From positions 2,449,001 through 2,513,000 of the forward strand of contig NZ_CP135916.1 in assembly GCF_032391395.1 (NCBI RefSeq): a stretch of 64,000 bases of DNA, written 5' to 3'. Below the pieces are notes generated by a model that saw nothing but the letters and a program-made list of their open reading frames with translations, was not told the origin of the DNA and did no database searches. The position numbers and the translations under genes were made by a program. This document shows positions 27,287 through 36,589 of this stretch, one piece after another. The first letter of the stretch is position 1; every line of letters begins with the position of its first letter. Source of the DNA: Sphingomonas sp. Y38-1Y. GTDB taxonomy: Bacteria > Pseudomonadota > Alphaproteobacteria > Sphingomonadales > Sphingomonadaceae.

Positions 27287-28416
27287 TCCCCATGGCCGTC
27301 CTCACGCAGGCGCGGCGTTTCGTCGGCGCGGGCGCGGCGCGCCCACAGGATGATCTCGGCAATCACGTCGAACTGGTCCTCCGGGATGACGTCGCCGACG
27401 CCCGCCGTGGCAAAGACGGTGCGGGCGAGCGGGATGTTGCGCACGATCGGCACGCCGTTCGCCTCCGCCTCTGCGCGCATCGCGGCGGCGAGCGGCCCCT
27501 CGCCCTTGGCGGCGATCACCGGCACCGGGCAGTCTTCGGGGGCGTAGTCCAGCGCGACCGCCAGGTGCGTCGGGTTGGTGAGCAGCACGTTGGCGGTCCC
27601 CGCCGCGGCGACGGCGTTCTGGTTGGCCCATTCCTCGTGCATCTGGCGCCGTTGCTGCTTGAGCATCGGGTCGCCTTCATTGTCCTTATGCTCCTGCCGG
27701 ATGTCGCGGCGGCTCATCATCAGCTTCTTGACGTAGCGATGCTGGACCCAAGCGCGGTCGGCGGCGGCGACCACCAGGAACACCGCGACCGTCCAGCCGA
27801 CGAGTTGCAGCGTCAGCGACTGGGTAAGCTCCAGGATCGACTGCGCGAGCCGCGGCCCCGCCCGGCTGTCGAGGCCCCAGCCCGCCGCGTGCATCAGCGC
27901 CGCGAACTTGTCGATCGAGGCATAGAGGACACCGCCCGTGATCGCGATCACCAGCGATGCCTTGATCAGCGTCTTGAGCAACTCGAACAAATTGTCGGGG
28001 CTGAACATCCGCTTCAGCCCCTCGACGGGGTTGAGCTTGGACAGCTCGGGCTTGAGCTTCTCGGTCGTGACCAGCGCGCCGGTCTGGACGAACTCGCCCG
28101 CCACGCCGGCCAGCGTCGCCGGGATCAGCACGATCGCGGCGACCGTCAGCACCAGCACGAAGGCACTGGCGCCCAGCGTCGCCACCGTCGCCTCGAACGA
28201 GGTCTCGGTCGCATGCGCCAGGCTGAGTTCGGCAAAGTCGGCGATCCGCGCGGCGATCAGCCCCGCGCCGAGCATGAACAGGACACCCCAGGCGACCATC
28301 GCAATCGCCGCGCTCATGTCCTTGGATTTGGCGATATCGCCCTTCAGCCGCGCATCGCGCAGCCGCTTGGCGGTCGGTTTTTCGGTCTTGTCGCCGCCTT
28401 GATTCTTGTCCGCCAT
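27277..28416 (-). CDS. sctU: T3SS switch protein SctU (FlhB/YscU family)
   Basis: The product has 379 residues and four membrane helices, then a cytoplasmic domain with the self-cleaving NPTH motif (Asn281-His284) in VLLTNPTHLAVALDY. The N-terminus DKTEKPTAKRLRDARLKGDI is the family block. After cleavage the protein switches substrate class from early (needle/rod) to late. It is the first gene of the leftward operon and starts 446 bp from the divergent transglycosylase gene. Confidence 0.96.
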   Translation of the reverse strand: MADKNQGGDKTEKPTAKRLRDARLKGDIAKSKDMSAAIAMVAWGVLFMLGAGLIAARIADFAELSLAHATETSFEATVATLGASAFVLVLTVAAIVLIPATLAGVAGEFVQTGALVTTEKLKPELSKLNPVEGLKRMFSPDNLFELLKTLIKASLVIAITGGVLYASIDKFAALMHAAGWGLDSRAGPRLAQSILELTQSLTLQLVGWTVAVFLVVAAADRAWVQHRYVKKLMMSRRDIRQEHKDNEGDPMLKQQRRQMHEEWANQNAVAAAGTANVLLTNPTHLAVALDYAPEDCPVPVIAAKGEGPLAAAMRAEAEANGVPIVRNIPLARTVFATAGVGDVIPEDQFDVIAEIILWARRARADETPRLREDGHGEWA

Positions 28417-28862
28417 CCGTTACTCCGCCAGCGCCGCGCAGCCCTGGGGCGTCGCGGCGTTGGATCATCGAGTCCGCCCAACAGGGGCGTTGTGGGACGG
28501 GGACTTCGTCGCACGGGCAAGTAATGACCCTTAAAAGACGTGGCCGAAATGCGGCGGTCAAGCAGATTCGCGGCCAGGTCGATGAACGGTTTTCGCCCCG
28601 CGACGTTACGAGTGCGCAACCAACTCGCTGACCCGAATGGATGATTGTAGCTGCCCGAAGGTTCATTCGGTTCGTCGGGTTTTTTGCATCATTTGAACGC
28701 TCCACGCTTTCATCTCGCCGAAAAGCGCAACATTTGAGCAACATTCGGTCGCTAGGCGGCTGAGCGGGGACATGGCGGTTCGGCGTTCTTCGATGCCGCC
28801 TTCGTTGCACGGATCGAACCTGATTGCCGCGTTCGCGTGGCCGTCGATGGAGGGGCGAACCC
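28417..28862. promoter_or_regulatory. divergent T3SS intergenic region
   Basis: These 446 bp have no supported gene. They separate the leftward (sctU) and rightward (transglycosylase-sctV) operons and are more AT-rich than the coding flanks around 28600-28750, where promoters are expected. On the plus strand CCGAA/TTCGG (28655-28670) and CCCGA/TCGGG followed by T6 (28654-28685) are two mutually exclusive stems. I found no TTCGB-N15-TTCGB box (the Hrp-type PIP box) and no good sigma-70 pair. Confidence 0.5.
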
Positions 28863-29651
28863 GTGAAGAAGTCGAACTATAAGGTCGCGATTGCCGGCGC
28901 ATTGCTGTCGGTATTCTTTACGCCTTCTTTGGCAGCCGGGCGTGACGACGACAAGGCGACACGCAAGCTGAAGAAAGAAGCTGAGCGTTACTTCATCGAG
29001 TGCCCGGTCGAGGACCAGGTGCGCGTTGCCAATGTCCGCGCGTCCGAACGCTATGCCGCGCTCAGCAATTGCGGCAACCGCATCGTCCATGTGCCACCCA
29101 CCGTGCTGCCGGCCGACCTCAGCGTCGCGCGCATCATCGGTGTCGAGGATGAGGACGAGGCACCCGCCAAGAAGCGCGCCCGCGAACGCCGCGCCAAGAC
29201 GCCGGTCGTGATCTCGTCGCACAGCGGCGGCCGGGTGCCCGTCAGCAGCTATGACGCGCACATCTTCCGCACCGCCGCCGCGTACAAGGTCGATCCCTTG
29301 TTCCTCCACGCGATCATCGCCACCGAATCGGCCGGCAATCCGAAGGCCGTCAGCTATGTCGGCGCGCGCGGCCTCATGCAGATCATGCCCGCCACCGGCC
29401 GCGGCCTGGGCGTCCAGCCGGTCGCGCTGTTCGATCCGGCGGTCAACGTCGATGCGGGGGCGCGCCACCTCAAGCGGCTCCAGAAGCGCTACGGCCGCAA
29501 CTTCGACCTGATCCTCGGCGCCTACAATGCCGGCGAGGGTGCGGTCGCGCGCTACGGCAACCGCGTACCCCCCTATGCCGAGACGCAGGCCTATGTGCGC
29601 AAGGTGATGTCCCGCTATCAGGGCTATCGCCAGGCGGGGCTCGCGCGGTGA
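28863..29651 (+). CDS. T3SS-linked lytic transglycosylase (SLT domain)
   Basis: The product has 262 residues from GTG (VKKSNYKVAIAGALLSVFFT) with AGGGG upstream, and a signal peptide ending near residue 25. The SLT domain carries the catalytic Glu155 in ATESAGNP, GLMQIMPATGRGL and ILGAYNAGEGAVARYG. It cuts peptidoglycan so the secretion channel can pass, the role IpgF/EtgA-type enzymes have in other T3SSs. It heads the rightward operon and its stop overlaps the GTG of sctV. Confidence 0.92.
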   Translation: MKKSNYKVAIAGALLSVFFTPSLAAGRDDDKATRKLKKEAERYFIECPVEDQVRVANVRASERYAALSNCGNRIVHVPPTVLPADLSVARIIGVEDEDEAPAKKRARERRAKTPVVISSHSGGRVPVSSYDAHIFRTAAAYKVDPLFLHAIIATESAGNPKAVSYVGARGLMQIMPATGRGLGVQPVALFDPAVNVDAGARHLKRLQKRYGRNFDLILGAYNAGEGAVARYGNRVPPYAETQAYVRKVMSRYQGYRQAGLAR

Positions 29652-31612
29652 GTACGCTCTCCATACTGACGCGGCTGCCGCGCGGCAGCTTCCGCGCCGC
29701 CGACATGCTGCTGGTCGGCGGGGTCATCGCGATCGTCGCGCTCTTGATCCTGCCGCTGCCGGCGCTCGTGCTCGACATCCTGATCGCGGCGAACATCACC
29801 ATCGGCGTGATGCTGCTCCTGAGCGCGCTCTACATCTCCAAGCCGCTCGACTTCTCGACCTTCCCGACGGTGCTGCTGCTCAGCACGCTGTTCCGTCTGT
29901 CGCTGTCGATCGCCGCAACGCGGATGATCCTGACCGAGGCGCATGCCGGCCACATCGTCCAGCAGTTCGGCGAGATGGTGGCGGGCGGCGAGCTCGTCGT
30001 CGGAATGGTGGTGTTCCTCATCATCACGATCGTCCAATTCATCGTCATCTCGAAAGGCGCCGAGCGCGTCGCCGAGGTCGCGGCGCGCTTCAGCCTGGAT
30101 GCGATGCCCGGCAAGCAGCTGTCGATCGACAGCGACCTGCGCTCGGGCCTCATCACCAAGGACGAGGCGCGCGCGCGTCGCCGCACGCTGGAGAATGAAT
30201 CGAAGCTTCACGGCAGCCTCGACGGTGCGATGAAGTTCGTGAAGGGCGACGCCATTGCCTCGATCGTCATCGTGCTCGTCAACCTGATCGGCGGCCTTGC
30301 CGTCGGCATGTTCTCCCGCGGCATGGCGATCGGCGAGGCGGTCGAGACCTATTCGATCCTGACGATCGGCGACGGCCTGGTCGCACAGCTTCCCGCGCTG
30401 TTCAGCGCGATGGCCGCGGGCCTGCTCGTCACACGGACGACGGATGAAGAGGCCGAACGCGATCTTGGCCCCGCCATCGCCGCACAGATCACCGGCAAGC
30501 CGCGCGTGCTGTTCATCGCGGGCGGCATCTGCGTCCTGATGAGCCTGATCCCCGGCTTCCCGGTTTTCGTCTTCCTCGGCCTTGCGCTCGCGCTGCTCGG
30601 CGGCGGGGCGATGCAGCACCCGACGACGCGCGCGTGGATCGACGGCAAATGGGCGCGGGTCGACCAGCGACCCGCGGTCATGCCGACCGAGCTCGAAGTC
30701 CGCGCCCCCGCCCCGCGCCAGGTCCGCCCGCTCCTGATCGAGGTGGCGGCGCCCGGCCTCGACGCCGCGCGCGTCGCCGCGCTGGCGGAGGGGATCACCG
30801 CGATGCTGGAGCGTGTCCAGGCACGCACCGGCCTGCCGCTTCCCGCCGCCGCGATGGAGCCCAAGGCGCTGCCGGCGGGCGAGCCGGGCAAGTGGGCCGC
30901 CTATGTCCACGATGCCCCCGTCGCCAGCGGGGCGATCGAGGGCGAGGACCTGACCCAGGTCGCGCCTGCGCTGGAGGCGGTCCTCCGCCGCGAGATCGGC
31001 CGCTTTCTCGGCCTTCAGGAAACGACGGCGCTGCTCAACCGCGTCGGCGCGGACTATCCCGACGTCGTCAAGGAAGTCGTTCGCGCCGTCCCCGCCTCCA
31101 AGATCGCCGAAGTGCTGCGCCTTCTCGCCGAAGAGGAAGTGCCGCTGCGCAACATGCGCGACGTGCTGGAGGCGATCGCCGAGGCGGGCCAGTCGGAACG
31201 CAACGCGATCCCGATCGCCGACCTCACGCGCAATTCGCTCAAGCGCTATCTGTCGCTGCCGCATGTCGTCGACGGACGCTTCCCCGTCCTCGTCGTCGGC
31301 GCCGCGCTCGAGCGGTTCCTGCGCGACAATGTCCGCACCATCGACGGCGTCGCCCGCCTGGCGATGGAGCCCGAGCATGCGCGCCAGATGATCGCGATGC
31401 TGCGCGAGCAGGTCGCCTCGACCGGCGCGCGCGCGGTGCTGACCGCGTTCGAACTGCGCCGTCCGCTCCGCCGCCTGGTCGGCCCGGACCTCTTCGAGGT
31501 GCCGATCCTCGCCTTCAACGAGCTGTCGCCGTCGATCCCCCTCGACGTCGTCGGCCAGCTCGACCGGACCCCTGCCGCCCTTGAGAACAATGACATGGGA
31601 GCGACTGAGTGA
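29648..31612 (+). CDS. sctV: T3SS export gate protein SctV (FlhA/YscV family)
   Basis: The product has 654 residues. The first about 320 form seven or eight membrane helices, with the FHIPEP-type block DFSTFPTVLLLSTLFRLSLS and the SKGAERVAEVAARFSLDAMP loop. The rest is the cytoplasmic nonameric ring domain. The family is the export gate that receives chaperone-substrate complexes. GTG start overlaps the transglycosylase stop. Length is slightly shorter than FlhA (about 690). Confidence 0.96.
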   Translation: MSTLSILTRLPRGSFRAADMLLVGGVIAIVALLILPLPALVLDILIAANITIGVMLLLSALYISKPLDFSTFPTVLLLSTLFRLSLSIAATRMILTEAHAGHIVQQFGEMVAGGELVVGMVVFLIITIVQFIVISKGAERVAEVAARFSLDAMPGKQLSIDSDLRSGLITKDEARARRRTLENESKLHGSLDGAMKFVKGDAIASIVIVLVNLIGGLAVGMFSRGMAIGEAVETYSILTIGDGLVAQLPALFSAMAAGLLVTRTTDEEAERDLGPAIAAQITGKPRVLFIAGGICVLMSLIPGFPVFVFLGLALALLGGGAMQHPTTRAWIDGKWARVDQRPAVMPTELEVRAPAPRQVRPLLIEVAAPGLDAARVAALAEGITAMLERVQARTGLPLPAAAMEPKALPAGEPGKWAAYVHDAPVASGAIEGEDLTQVAPALEAVLRREIGRFLGLQETTALLNRVGADYPDVVKEVVRAVPASKIAEVLRLLAEEEVPLRNMRDVLEAIAEAGQSERNAIPIADLTRNSLKRYLSLPHVVDGRFPVLVVGAALERFLRDNVRTIDGVARLAMEPEHARQMIAMLREQVASTGARAVLTAFELRRPLRRLVGPDLFEVPILAFNELSPSIPLDVVGQLDRTPAALENNDMGATE

Positions 31613-33492
31613 GCCTTGCACGGACTTTCACGCTGACCGGCACCGCCACCGCGGCGATTGCGGCGCTCGCGCTGCTGGCACCGCAGCCCGGCATCGCCGC
31701 CGACCCGCCGTTCCGCACGCGCCCGGTGACGCTCACCCCGCGCAACCAGGACGTCGGCGCGTTCGTGCGCGAATTCTTCTCCGCGGCGGGGCTGACGGTC
31801 AACGTCGACGCGCGCGTGACGGGCAAGATCAACGGCCGCTTTTCGGGCGCGCCGGCACAGGTATGGAGCCAGGTGGCGCGCGCCTTCAACCTCGTCGCTT
31901 ATTATGACGGCTCGGTCGTCACGGTGTATTCGGGCGACCAGGTCGAGAGCCGCACCGTCTCCGTTCCCGCGGGCCGCGCGCCGGAGCTTGCCGCCGGCGT
32001 CGCCGATGCGGGCCTTGCCGACGCGACCAACCGCGTCCGCCCCACCGGCAACGCCACGATCCTCGCGACCGGCGTGCCGCGCTTCCTCGACCAGGTGCAG
32101 CAGCTCGCCGCCGCCGCGCCCACCCGCGGCCTTCCCGGCGGCGGCGTCGGTCCGCAGACGGCGCAGATCACGCCGGCGGCGGCGCAGGGGCCCTCCTACA
32201 TCGAACCCTATGAGCTGCGCGTCTTCTACCTGCGCTATGCCCGGGCAGACGATACCAAGCTGGTGGCGGGCGGACGCGAGCTGACGGTGCCGGGGGTCGG
32301 CACCTCGCTCAGCCGCATCATGGGCGACGGCTCGTCGGTGTCGGGCGTCGTCGGCGGCACCTATGGCGGTCGCACGATCCGCCAGAGCGCGCAGCGCCTG
32401 GGCGGCCGCGGCCTCAACAGCGTCGCGCCCGACCTCGGCCAGACGGCGCAGCTCGCCCCCTATGACGACGAGTATCTGGGCCTGCCGCCGACGCAGCCCG
32501 TCCCTGTCGCCAGCGCGCGCGAGCCGAGCCCGCAGGGCGGCCCGCGCATCGCCATCGACCCGTCGCTCAACGCGATCATCGTCCGCGACCGGCCGGAGAA
32601 CATGCCGGCCTATGAAGGGCTGGTTCGCGCGCTGGACATCGCGCCGCAGATCGTCGAGCTCGAGGCGACGATCATCGACCTCGACATCAACAAGCTGCGC
32701 GATCTGGGCATCGACTGGCGCATCCGCAGCCAGGGCTTCAACGCGCTGTTCGGCGGCGACATCCTGCGCCGCTCGGGCAACCCCAACACCGACACCAACC
32801 GCTTTGGCGCGCCCAACGAAGGCCTGTCGCTGTCGGGCGTGATCGGCGCCAATCGCGAGTTCATCGGCCGCATCTCCGCGCTGGAGCGAAAGGGCGCGGC
32901 CAAGATCGTCTCCCGCCCCCAGATCGTCACCCTGTCGAATATCGAGGCGGTGTTCGACCGGACGCGCACCTTCTACGTCCGCATCGCCGGCGATCGCCAG
33001 GTCGACCTGTTCAACGTGACCGCGGGCACGGTGCTGCGCGTCAACCCGCACGTCCTGGTCGACAATGGCCAGCAGCGCATCCGCATGGTCGTGGGTGTCG
33101 AGGACGGCACGCTGCTCGACAGCGAGGTCGACAACATCCCCGTGGTCGAGCGCGCCAGCGTCAACACCCAGGCGATGATCAACGAGGGCGAGGGCCTGCT
33201 GCTCGGCGGCCTGACCGTCAACCAGCAACTCGACGCCGAATCCAAGATCCCGCTGCTCGGCGACATCCCGCTGCTGGGCGAGCTGTTCAAGACGCGCAGC
33301 CGCAGCCGTCGCCAGACCGAACGGCTGTTCCTCATCACCCCGCGCATCATCCGCCTGGATCAGGTGCAGCAGGGCGGCGCCGTTGCAGCGCTGCCGCCGG
33401 CGGGCGGGATCAGCGAAGTCTCCGCACGGCTTCCCAGCGGCAATCCGCTGACGCCGCCGGTTCTCGAAAAGGCCACGAAGGGCAAACCATGA
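31609..33492 (+). CDS. sctC: T3SS outer-membrane secretin SctC
   Basis: The product has 627 residues from GTG (overlap with the sctV stop). A signal peptide of about 30 residues is followed by N-domains (GAFVREFFSAAGLTVNVDAR), SPI-type N1/N3 regions, a Gly/Arg-rich insert, and the secretin beta-barrel with IPLLGDIPLLGELF near the C-terminus (motif found in all secretins). FKTRSRSRRQTERLFLITPR ends the barrel. A secretin is absent from flagella, so it is the key evidence for an injectisome. No pilotin gene is visible. Confidence 0.94.
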   Translation: MSLARTFTLTGTATAAIAALALLAPQPGIAADPPFRTRPVTLTPRNQDVGAFVREFFSAAGLTVNVDARVTGKINGRFSGAPAQVWSQVARAFNLVAYYDGSVVTVYSGDQVESRTVSVPAGRAPELAAGVADAGLADATNRVRPTGNATILATGVPRFLDQVQQLAAAAPTRGLPGGGVGPQTAQITPAAAQGPSYIEPYELRVFYLRYARADDTKLVAGGRELTVPGVGTSLSRIMGDGSSVSGVVGGTYGGRTIRQSAQRLGGRGLNSVAPDLGQTAQLAPYDDEYLGLPPTQPVPVASAREPSPQGGPRIAIDPSLNAIIVRDRPENMPAYEGLVRALDIAPQIVELEATIIDLDINKLRDLGIDWRIRSQGFNALFGGDILRRSGNPNTDTNRFGAPNEGLSLSGVIGANREFIGRISALERKGAAKIVSRPQIVTLSNIEAVFDRTRTFYVRIAGDRQVDLFNVTAGTVLRVNPHVLVDNGQQRIRMVVGVEDGTLLDSEVDNIPVVERASVNTQAMINEGEGLLLGGLTVNQQLDAESKIPLLGDIPLLGELFKTRSRSRRQTERLFLITPRIIRLDQVQQGGAVAALPPAGGISEVSARLPSGNPLTPPVLEKATKGKP

Positions 33493-34628
33493 CCCAACAT
33501 CGCCAGACCCCCGCCAGCGACCTCGCCGCCGTCCTCCGCATCGTCGGCGGGCGCCTGGCCGGCAAGGACTATCCGCTCGCCCGCGACCGGCGCGTCTGCA
33601 TCGGCCACGGCCTTGCCAACGACGTCGTCCTGCGCGGCGCCGGCTGTCAGGGCTGCGCGGTCGAGCTGACGCTGGGCGAGGGTTCGGCAAGCCTGCGCGT
33701 GCTGTCTGGCCAGGCCGAGCTGCTCGGCCGGACGCTGGGCGAAGGGGATGAGGCGCGGCTGCCCTCCTACCTTCCCTTCCGCCTCGGCGAACATCTGATC
33801 GCGCATGGCGAGCGCGAATCGCCGCGCTGGACCGATGCGGAGAGCGTCGCGGTCGGCCCGTGCGCCGCGCCTGTCGCGCCGCTCGCCGCACCCAGCATGC
33901 TCGACCGTGCCGAGCAGGTGGGCCGCACCGCGCTGTCCACCGTTGCCGACCGCGTCAGCGCCTTCCACGTCGCCATCGCCAGCGCCGCGATCATGCTCGT
34001 CGCCGCTGCCGCCGGCCCTACCGGCGCGTTCATCGAGGAGCAGTTCGGCGGCCCCGCCGCGCTGGAAAGCGCCTATCAGGAGGCCGGCTTCCGCGCGCTG
34101 GAGGTCACGCGCAACCCCGCCGGTGGCCTGGTCGTCGCGGGCGCGGTCGAGGACGAGGGCGACATCGCCCGCGTGCGGGAGATCGCCGCCAAGGCATACG
34201 GCCCCGTCATGGTCGACGTGAGCTCGGCCCAGAGCCTCGCAAGCGCCGCGACCGACATCCTCACGGCACAGGGCCTCGACGCCCGCGCCGTCCCCTCGGG
34301 GCTTGGCGGCATCGCGGTCGAGGCGCCCTATCTGCCTGCCGACCGCCAGGATCAGCTCCGCCAGATCCTGTCGCGCGACCTGCCCGGCCTTCGCCGCGTC
34401 AGCTTCCGCGTCGACGACAATCGCGGCGGCAACCCGCTCCAGACCCTGTTCGCCTCGAGCGGATCGGGCCTCGCCACCGTGGTCGAGGATCCCGGCCACA
34501 TCGTCACCGCCGACGGCTCGCGCTGGTTCCCCGGCGCGGTGCTGCCGACGGGTCATCGCCTCGTTGCCGTCGAAGCCGGTCTCGTCCGCTTCGAAAAGGA
34601 CGGCCGCGTCGAAGAACTGCGTCTCTGA
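33489..34628 (+). CDS. sctD: T3SS inner-membrane ring protein SctD
   Basis: The product has 379 residues. The N-terminal region is an FHA-like beta sandwich (LRIVGGRLAGKDYPLARDRR...VCIGHGLANDVVL). A single membrane helix near residues 160-180 (VAIASAAIMLVAAAAG) follows. The periplasmic part has BON-like repeats (RALEVTRNPAGGLVVAGAVE and further). This is the YscD/PrgH layout of the outer inner-membrane ring. ATGA overlap with sctC. The FHA His/Ser pThr-binding residues are incomplete, as in most SctD. Confidence 0.87.
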   Translation: MTQHRQTPASDLAAVLRIVGGRLAGKDYPLARDRRVCIGHGLANDVVLRGAGCQGCAVELTLGEGSASLRVLSGQAELLGRTLGEGDEARLPSYLPFRLGEHLIAHGERESPRWTDAESVAVGPCAAPVAPLAAPSMLDRAEQVGRTALSTVADRVSAFHVAIASAAIMLVAAAAGPTGAFIEEQFGGPAALESAYQEAGFRALEVTRNPAGGLVVAGAVEDEGDIARVREIAAKAYGPVMVDVSSAQSLASAATDILTAQGLDARAVPSGLGGIAVEAPYLPADRQDQLRQILSRDLPGLRRVSFRVDDNRGGNPLQTLFASSGSGLATVVEDPGHIVTADGSRWFPGAVLPTGHRLVAVEAGLVRFEKDGRVEELRL

Positions 34629-34649
34629 ACCCCCGAAGGAGAGTAACCC

Positions 34650-34970
34650 GTGACCCAGATCAACAACATGCCGGTCAACACCGACCTTTCGTCCCTCGCG
34701 GCCAGCCCGCTGACCAGCCAGCGCAGCAACCGCAACGCGCCCGGCAACTGGTTCGAGGCATTCGCCGCCGCCTGGGGCAATGCGCTCGACCGTCAGGCGT
34801 CGGCCATCGAGCAGCGCAGCGACATCATGGCCAACAATGGCGGCGACACGCCCTCGGCCATCACCCAGCTGACCGCCGAATCGATGAAGATGAGCTTTCT
34901 GTCGAACAGTTCGCACACCTCGCTCGACAGCGTCTCGAAGGCGCTCGAAACGATGGCGCGCAAGAGCTGA
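34650..34970 (+). CDS. sctF: probable T3SS needle subunit (SctF candidate)
   Basis: The product has 106 residues and no signal peptide. Asn/Ser-rich N-terminus, then two amphipathic helices with a turn (GNWFEAFAAAWGNALDRQAS; MANNGGDTPSAITQLTAESM; SFLSNSSHTSLDSVSKALET). The second half resembles the needle helix-turn-helix, which has a Pro-rich turn and an LQ..MN..S...N-type pattern. The position, between sctD and sctI, agrees. Ends MARKS like the protein at 23054. Slightly longer than the usual 80 residues. Role inferred mainly from position and shape. Confidence 0.58.
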   Translation: MTQINNMPVNTDLSSLAASPLTSQRSNRNAPGNWFEAFAAAWGNALDRQASAIEQRSDIMANNGGDTPSAITQLTAESMKMSFLSNSSHTSLDSVSKALETMARKS

Positions 34971-34975
34971 GCGCC

Positions 34976-35377
34976 ATGTCGATCGAAGCCATCGCCGCCC
35001 AGGCGGCATCGCCGGAGATGGTCGGGGCCAAGAGCTTCGACATCGCCCCCGCCATGCCGCAGCAGGTGGGGCCACAGGCCGCCGCCCAGTTCGAGAACGC
35101 CATGGCGGCCCAGCAGGCGCAGCGCGTCGGCGGGTCCAGCGACGTGCCCCCCGCGGTCAAGGACCTGCTCAGCACGCTCGACAAGGTGAACACGGAGGCC
35201 AAGTCGGTGTCGGACTATGCCCGCACCGCCGAAAGCTCCGGCGGCGAGCTGACGCCCGGCGAGATCGTCGAGCTCACCATGCGCTGCCAGGAATTCATGT
35301 TCCACTGCCAGCTCACCTCGAACATCGCCAATCGCAGCTCGGACGGTGTCCAGCAGCTGTTCCGCCAGCAGAGCTGA
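34976..35377 (+). CDS. sctI: T3SS inner rod protein SctI
   Basis: The 133-residue product has a low-complexity Ala/Gln/Met N-terminus and a C-terminal helical module: GELTPGEIVELTMRCQEFMF then HCQLTSNIANRSSDGVQQLF, the YscI/PrgJ hallmark (GELTPxxxxxLxxxxxxxxxxxELTSxVxxKxxxxVxxLF). It builds the inner rod/adapter below the needle. ATG 5 bp after the sctF stop; 19 bp before sctJ. Confidence 0.86.
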   Translation: MSIEAIAAQAASPEMVGAKSFDIAPAMPQQVGPQAAAQFENAMAAQQAQRVGGSSDVPPAVKDLLSTLDKVNTEAKSVSDYARTAESSGGELTPGEIVELTMRCQEFMFHCQLTSNIANRSSDGVQQLFRQQS

Positions 35378-35396
35378 GGCGGACGGGAGAAGTTCA

Positions 35397-36137
35397 ATGC
35401 ACGGCCTGATGCGCCGACTGATGCCGATCGGACTGTTCCTCGCCGCCGCGACCCTGTCGGGCTGCGGCGACCAGGAGGTCTATGGCAAGCTCAAGGAACC
35501 GCAGGCGAACGAGATGATCGCGGCGCTGCGCAGCGCCAACATCAGCGCCAGCAAGCAAAGCTCGGGCGAGGGCGAATGGGCGGTGGCGGTCAGCCCCGAC
35601 CAGTTCGCCCGCGCGGTCGAGGTGCTGAAGGCCAACGGCCTGCCCCGCGACGAATTCCAGTCGCTGGGCGACGTGTTCGCCAAGAAGGGCTTCGTCTCCT
35701 CTCCGATCGAGGAGCGCGCGCGGCTGATCTACGGCCTCAGCCAGGAACTCAGCCGCACCGTCAGCGCGATCGACGGCGTGGTCGAGGCGCGCGTCCACCT
35801 GGCGATCCCCGAAACCGACCCGCTGTCCGACAAGACCAAGCCGTCCTCGGCGGCGGTGTTCGTCAAGTATCAGCCCGGCTTTGAGCTTCGCAGCCAGACA
35901 GGCGCGATCAAGAGCCTCGTCACCAACTCGGTCGAGGGGCTCCAGTACGACAAGGTCTCGGTCGTGATGTTCCCCAGCCAGGCCGCGCCCGTCCAGCGCG
36001 ACCTGTCGGTGGCGCAGTTCGACACGCCGCTGGTGCGCATCCTCCTCGTCCTCGGCGTCGTCGCCTGGCCGGTAGTGCTGTTCCTGCGTCGTCGCCGCCG
36101 CGGCAACGTGCCCGCCGTCGTCGAGACACAGGGATGA
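35397..36137 (+). CDS. sctJ: T3SS inner-membrane ring lipoprotein SctJ
   Basis: The product has 246 residues. The lipoprotein signal ends in TLSGC; two ring-building domains follow, with EVYGKLKEPQANEMIAALRS (SctJ/FliF-type RBM1) and ERARLIYGLSQELSRTVSAI, VVEARVHLAIPETD (RBM2). A C-terminal membrane helix (VRILLVLGVVAWPVVLFL) is followed by RRRR. With SctD it makes the inner-membrane ring. GGGAGAAG precedes the ATG at 35397. ATGA overlap to the next gene. Confidence 0.96.
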   Translation: MHGLMRRLMPIGLFLAAATLSGCGDQEVYGKLKEPQANEMIAALRSANISASKQSSGEGEWAVAVSPDQFARAVEVLKANGLPRDEFQSLGDVFAKKGFVSSPIEERARLIYGLSQELSRTVSAIDGVVEARVHLAIPETDPLSDKTKPSSAAVFVKYQPGFELRSQTGAIKSLVTNSVEGLQYDKVSVVMFPSQAAPVQRDLSVAQFDTPLVRILLVLGVVAWPVVLFLRRRRRGNVPAVVETQG

Positions 36138-36589
36138 GCCGCGCGCGCCTGTTCGCGGGGCTCGCGACCGCGCGGGCCGCCGGCGTCGCGGTCAGCCGCG
36201 CAGACCGGCTCCGCGGCAAGCCGCGTGCGACGGTCAGCCTGGCCGAGCTCGCCGACTGGCCGCGCTGGCCCTCGCTTCCCGCCGATGCGCGCGAGCGGGT
36301 CTGGCGGGTGGCGGCGCTCGTCGCTGCGCGCGATGCGCTGCCCGAGGTGATCGACGGCGCGACGCTGCGCGGCCTCGCCGCCGCGGTGGGTGAAGATCGG
36401 CTGGAGGCGGTGCTCGACCTGCCCCCCGGCGGCGGCGGCCCGCTGCCGCCCACGACGCTGCTCGGCGAAGCGGGCCGCCGCCTCGCCGAAGCCGCCCTGC
36501 CCCCCGCCCTCGCCGCCGCGATGGGGCACACGCCCACCGGCCCGACCGATGCGGCCGCCGTCGCGCAGGCGGAGGCGATCGCCGCATGA
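36134..36589 (+). CDS. sctK: probable SctK sorting-platform accessory protein
   Basis: The 151-residue product has no signal or membrane segment. Helical, Ala/Arg-rich, with DARERVWRVAALVAARDALP and TLRGLAAAVGEDRLEAVLDL. The gene lies between sctJ and sctL with ATGA overlaps on both sides, the place of sctK (yscK, hrpD). SctK proteins are poorly conserved, and the RLAAAVGEDRL-like stretch fits the family. It would link the C-ring to the inner-membrane ring. Assignment rests mainly on gene order. Confidence 0.6.
   Translation: MSRARLFAGLATARAAGVAVSRADRLRGKPRATVSLAELADWPRWPSLPADARERVWRVAALVAARDALPEVIDGATLRGLAAAVGEDRLEAVLDLPPGGGGPLPPTTLLGEAGRRLAEAALPPALAAAMGHTPTGPTDAAAVAQAEAIAA

Noticed and set aside
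24127..28416. Flagellar biosynthesis operon (fliR/Q/P/O, flhB).
   Set aside because: The linked secretin, SctI, SctJ, SctD and SctK/L/N order, with no hook, rod, filament or motor genes, show an injectisome. The FliO-like gene is kept as an anomaly.
28417..28862. Hrp-type PIP box (TTCGB-N15-TTCGB).
   Set aside because: TTCGG and TTCGT occur but no pair has a 15-bp spacing.
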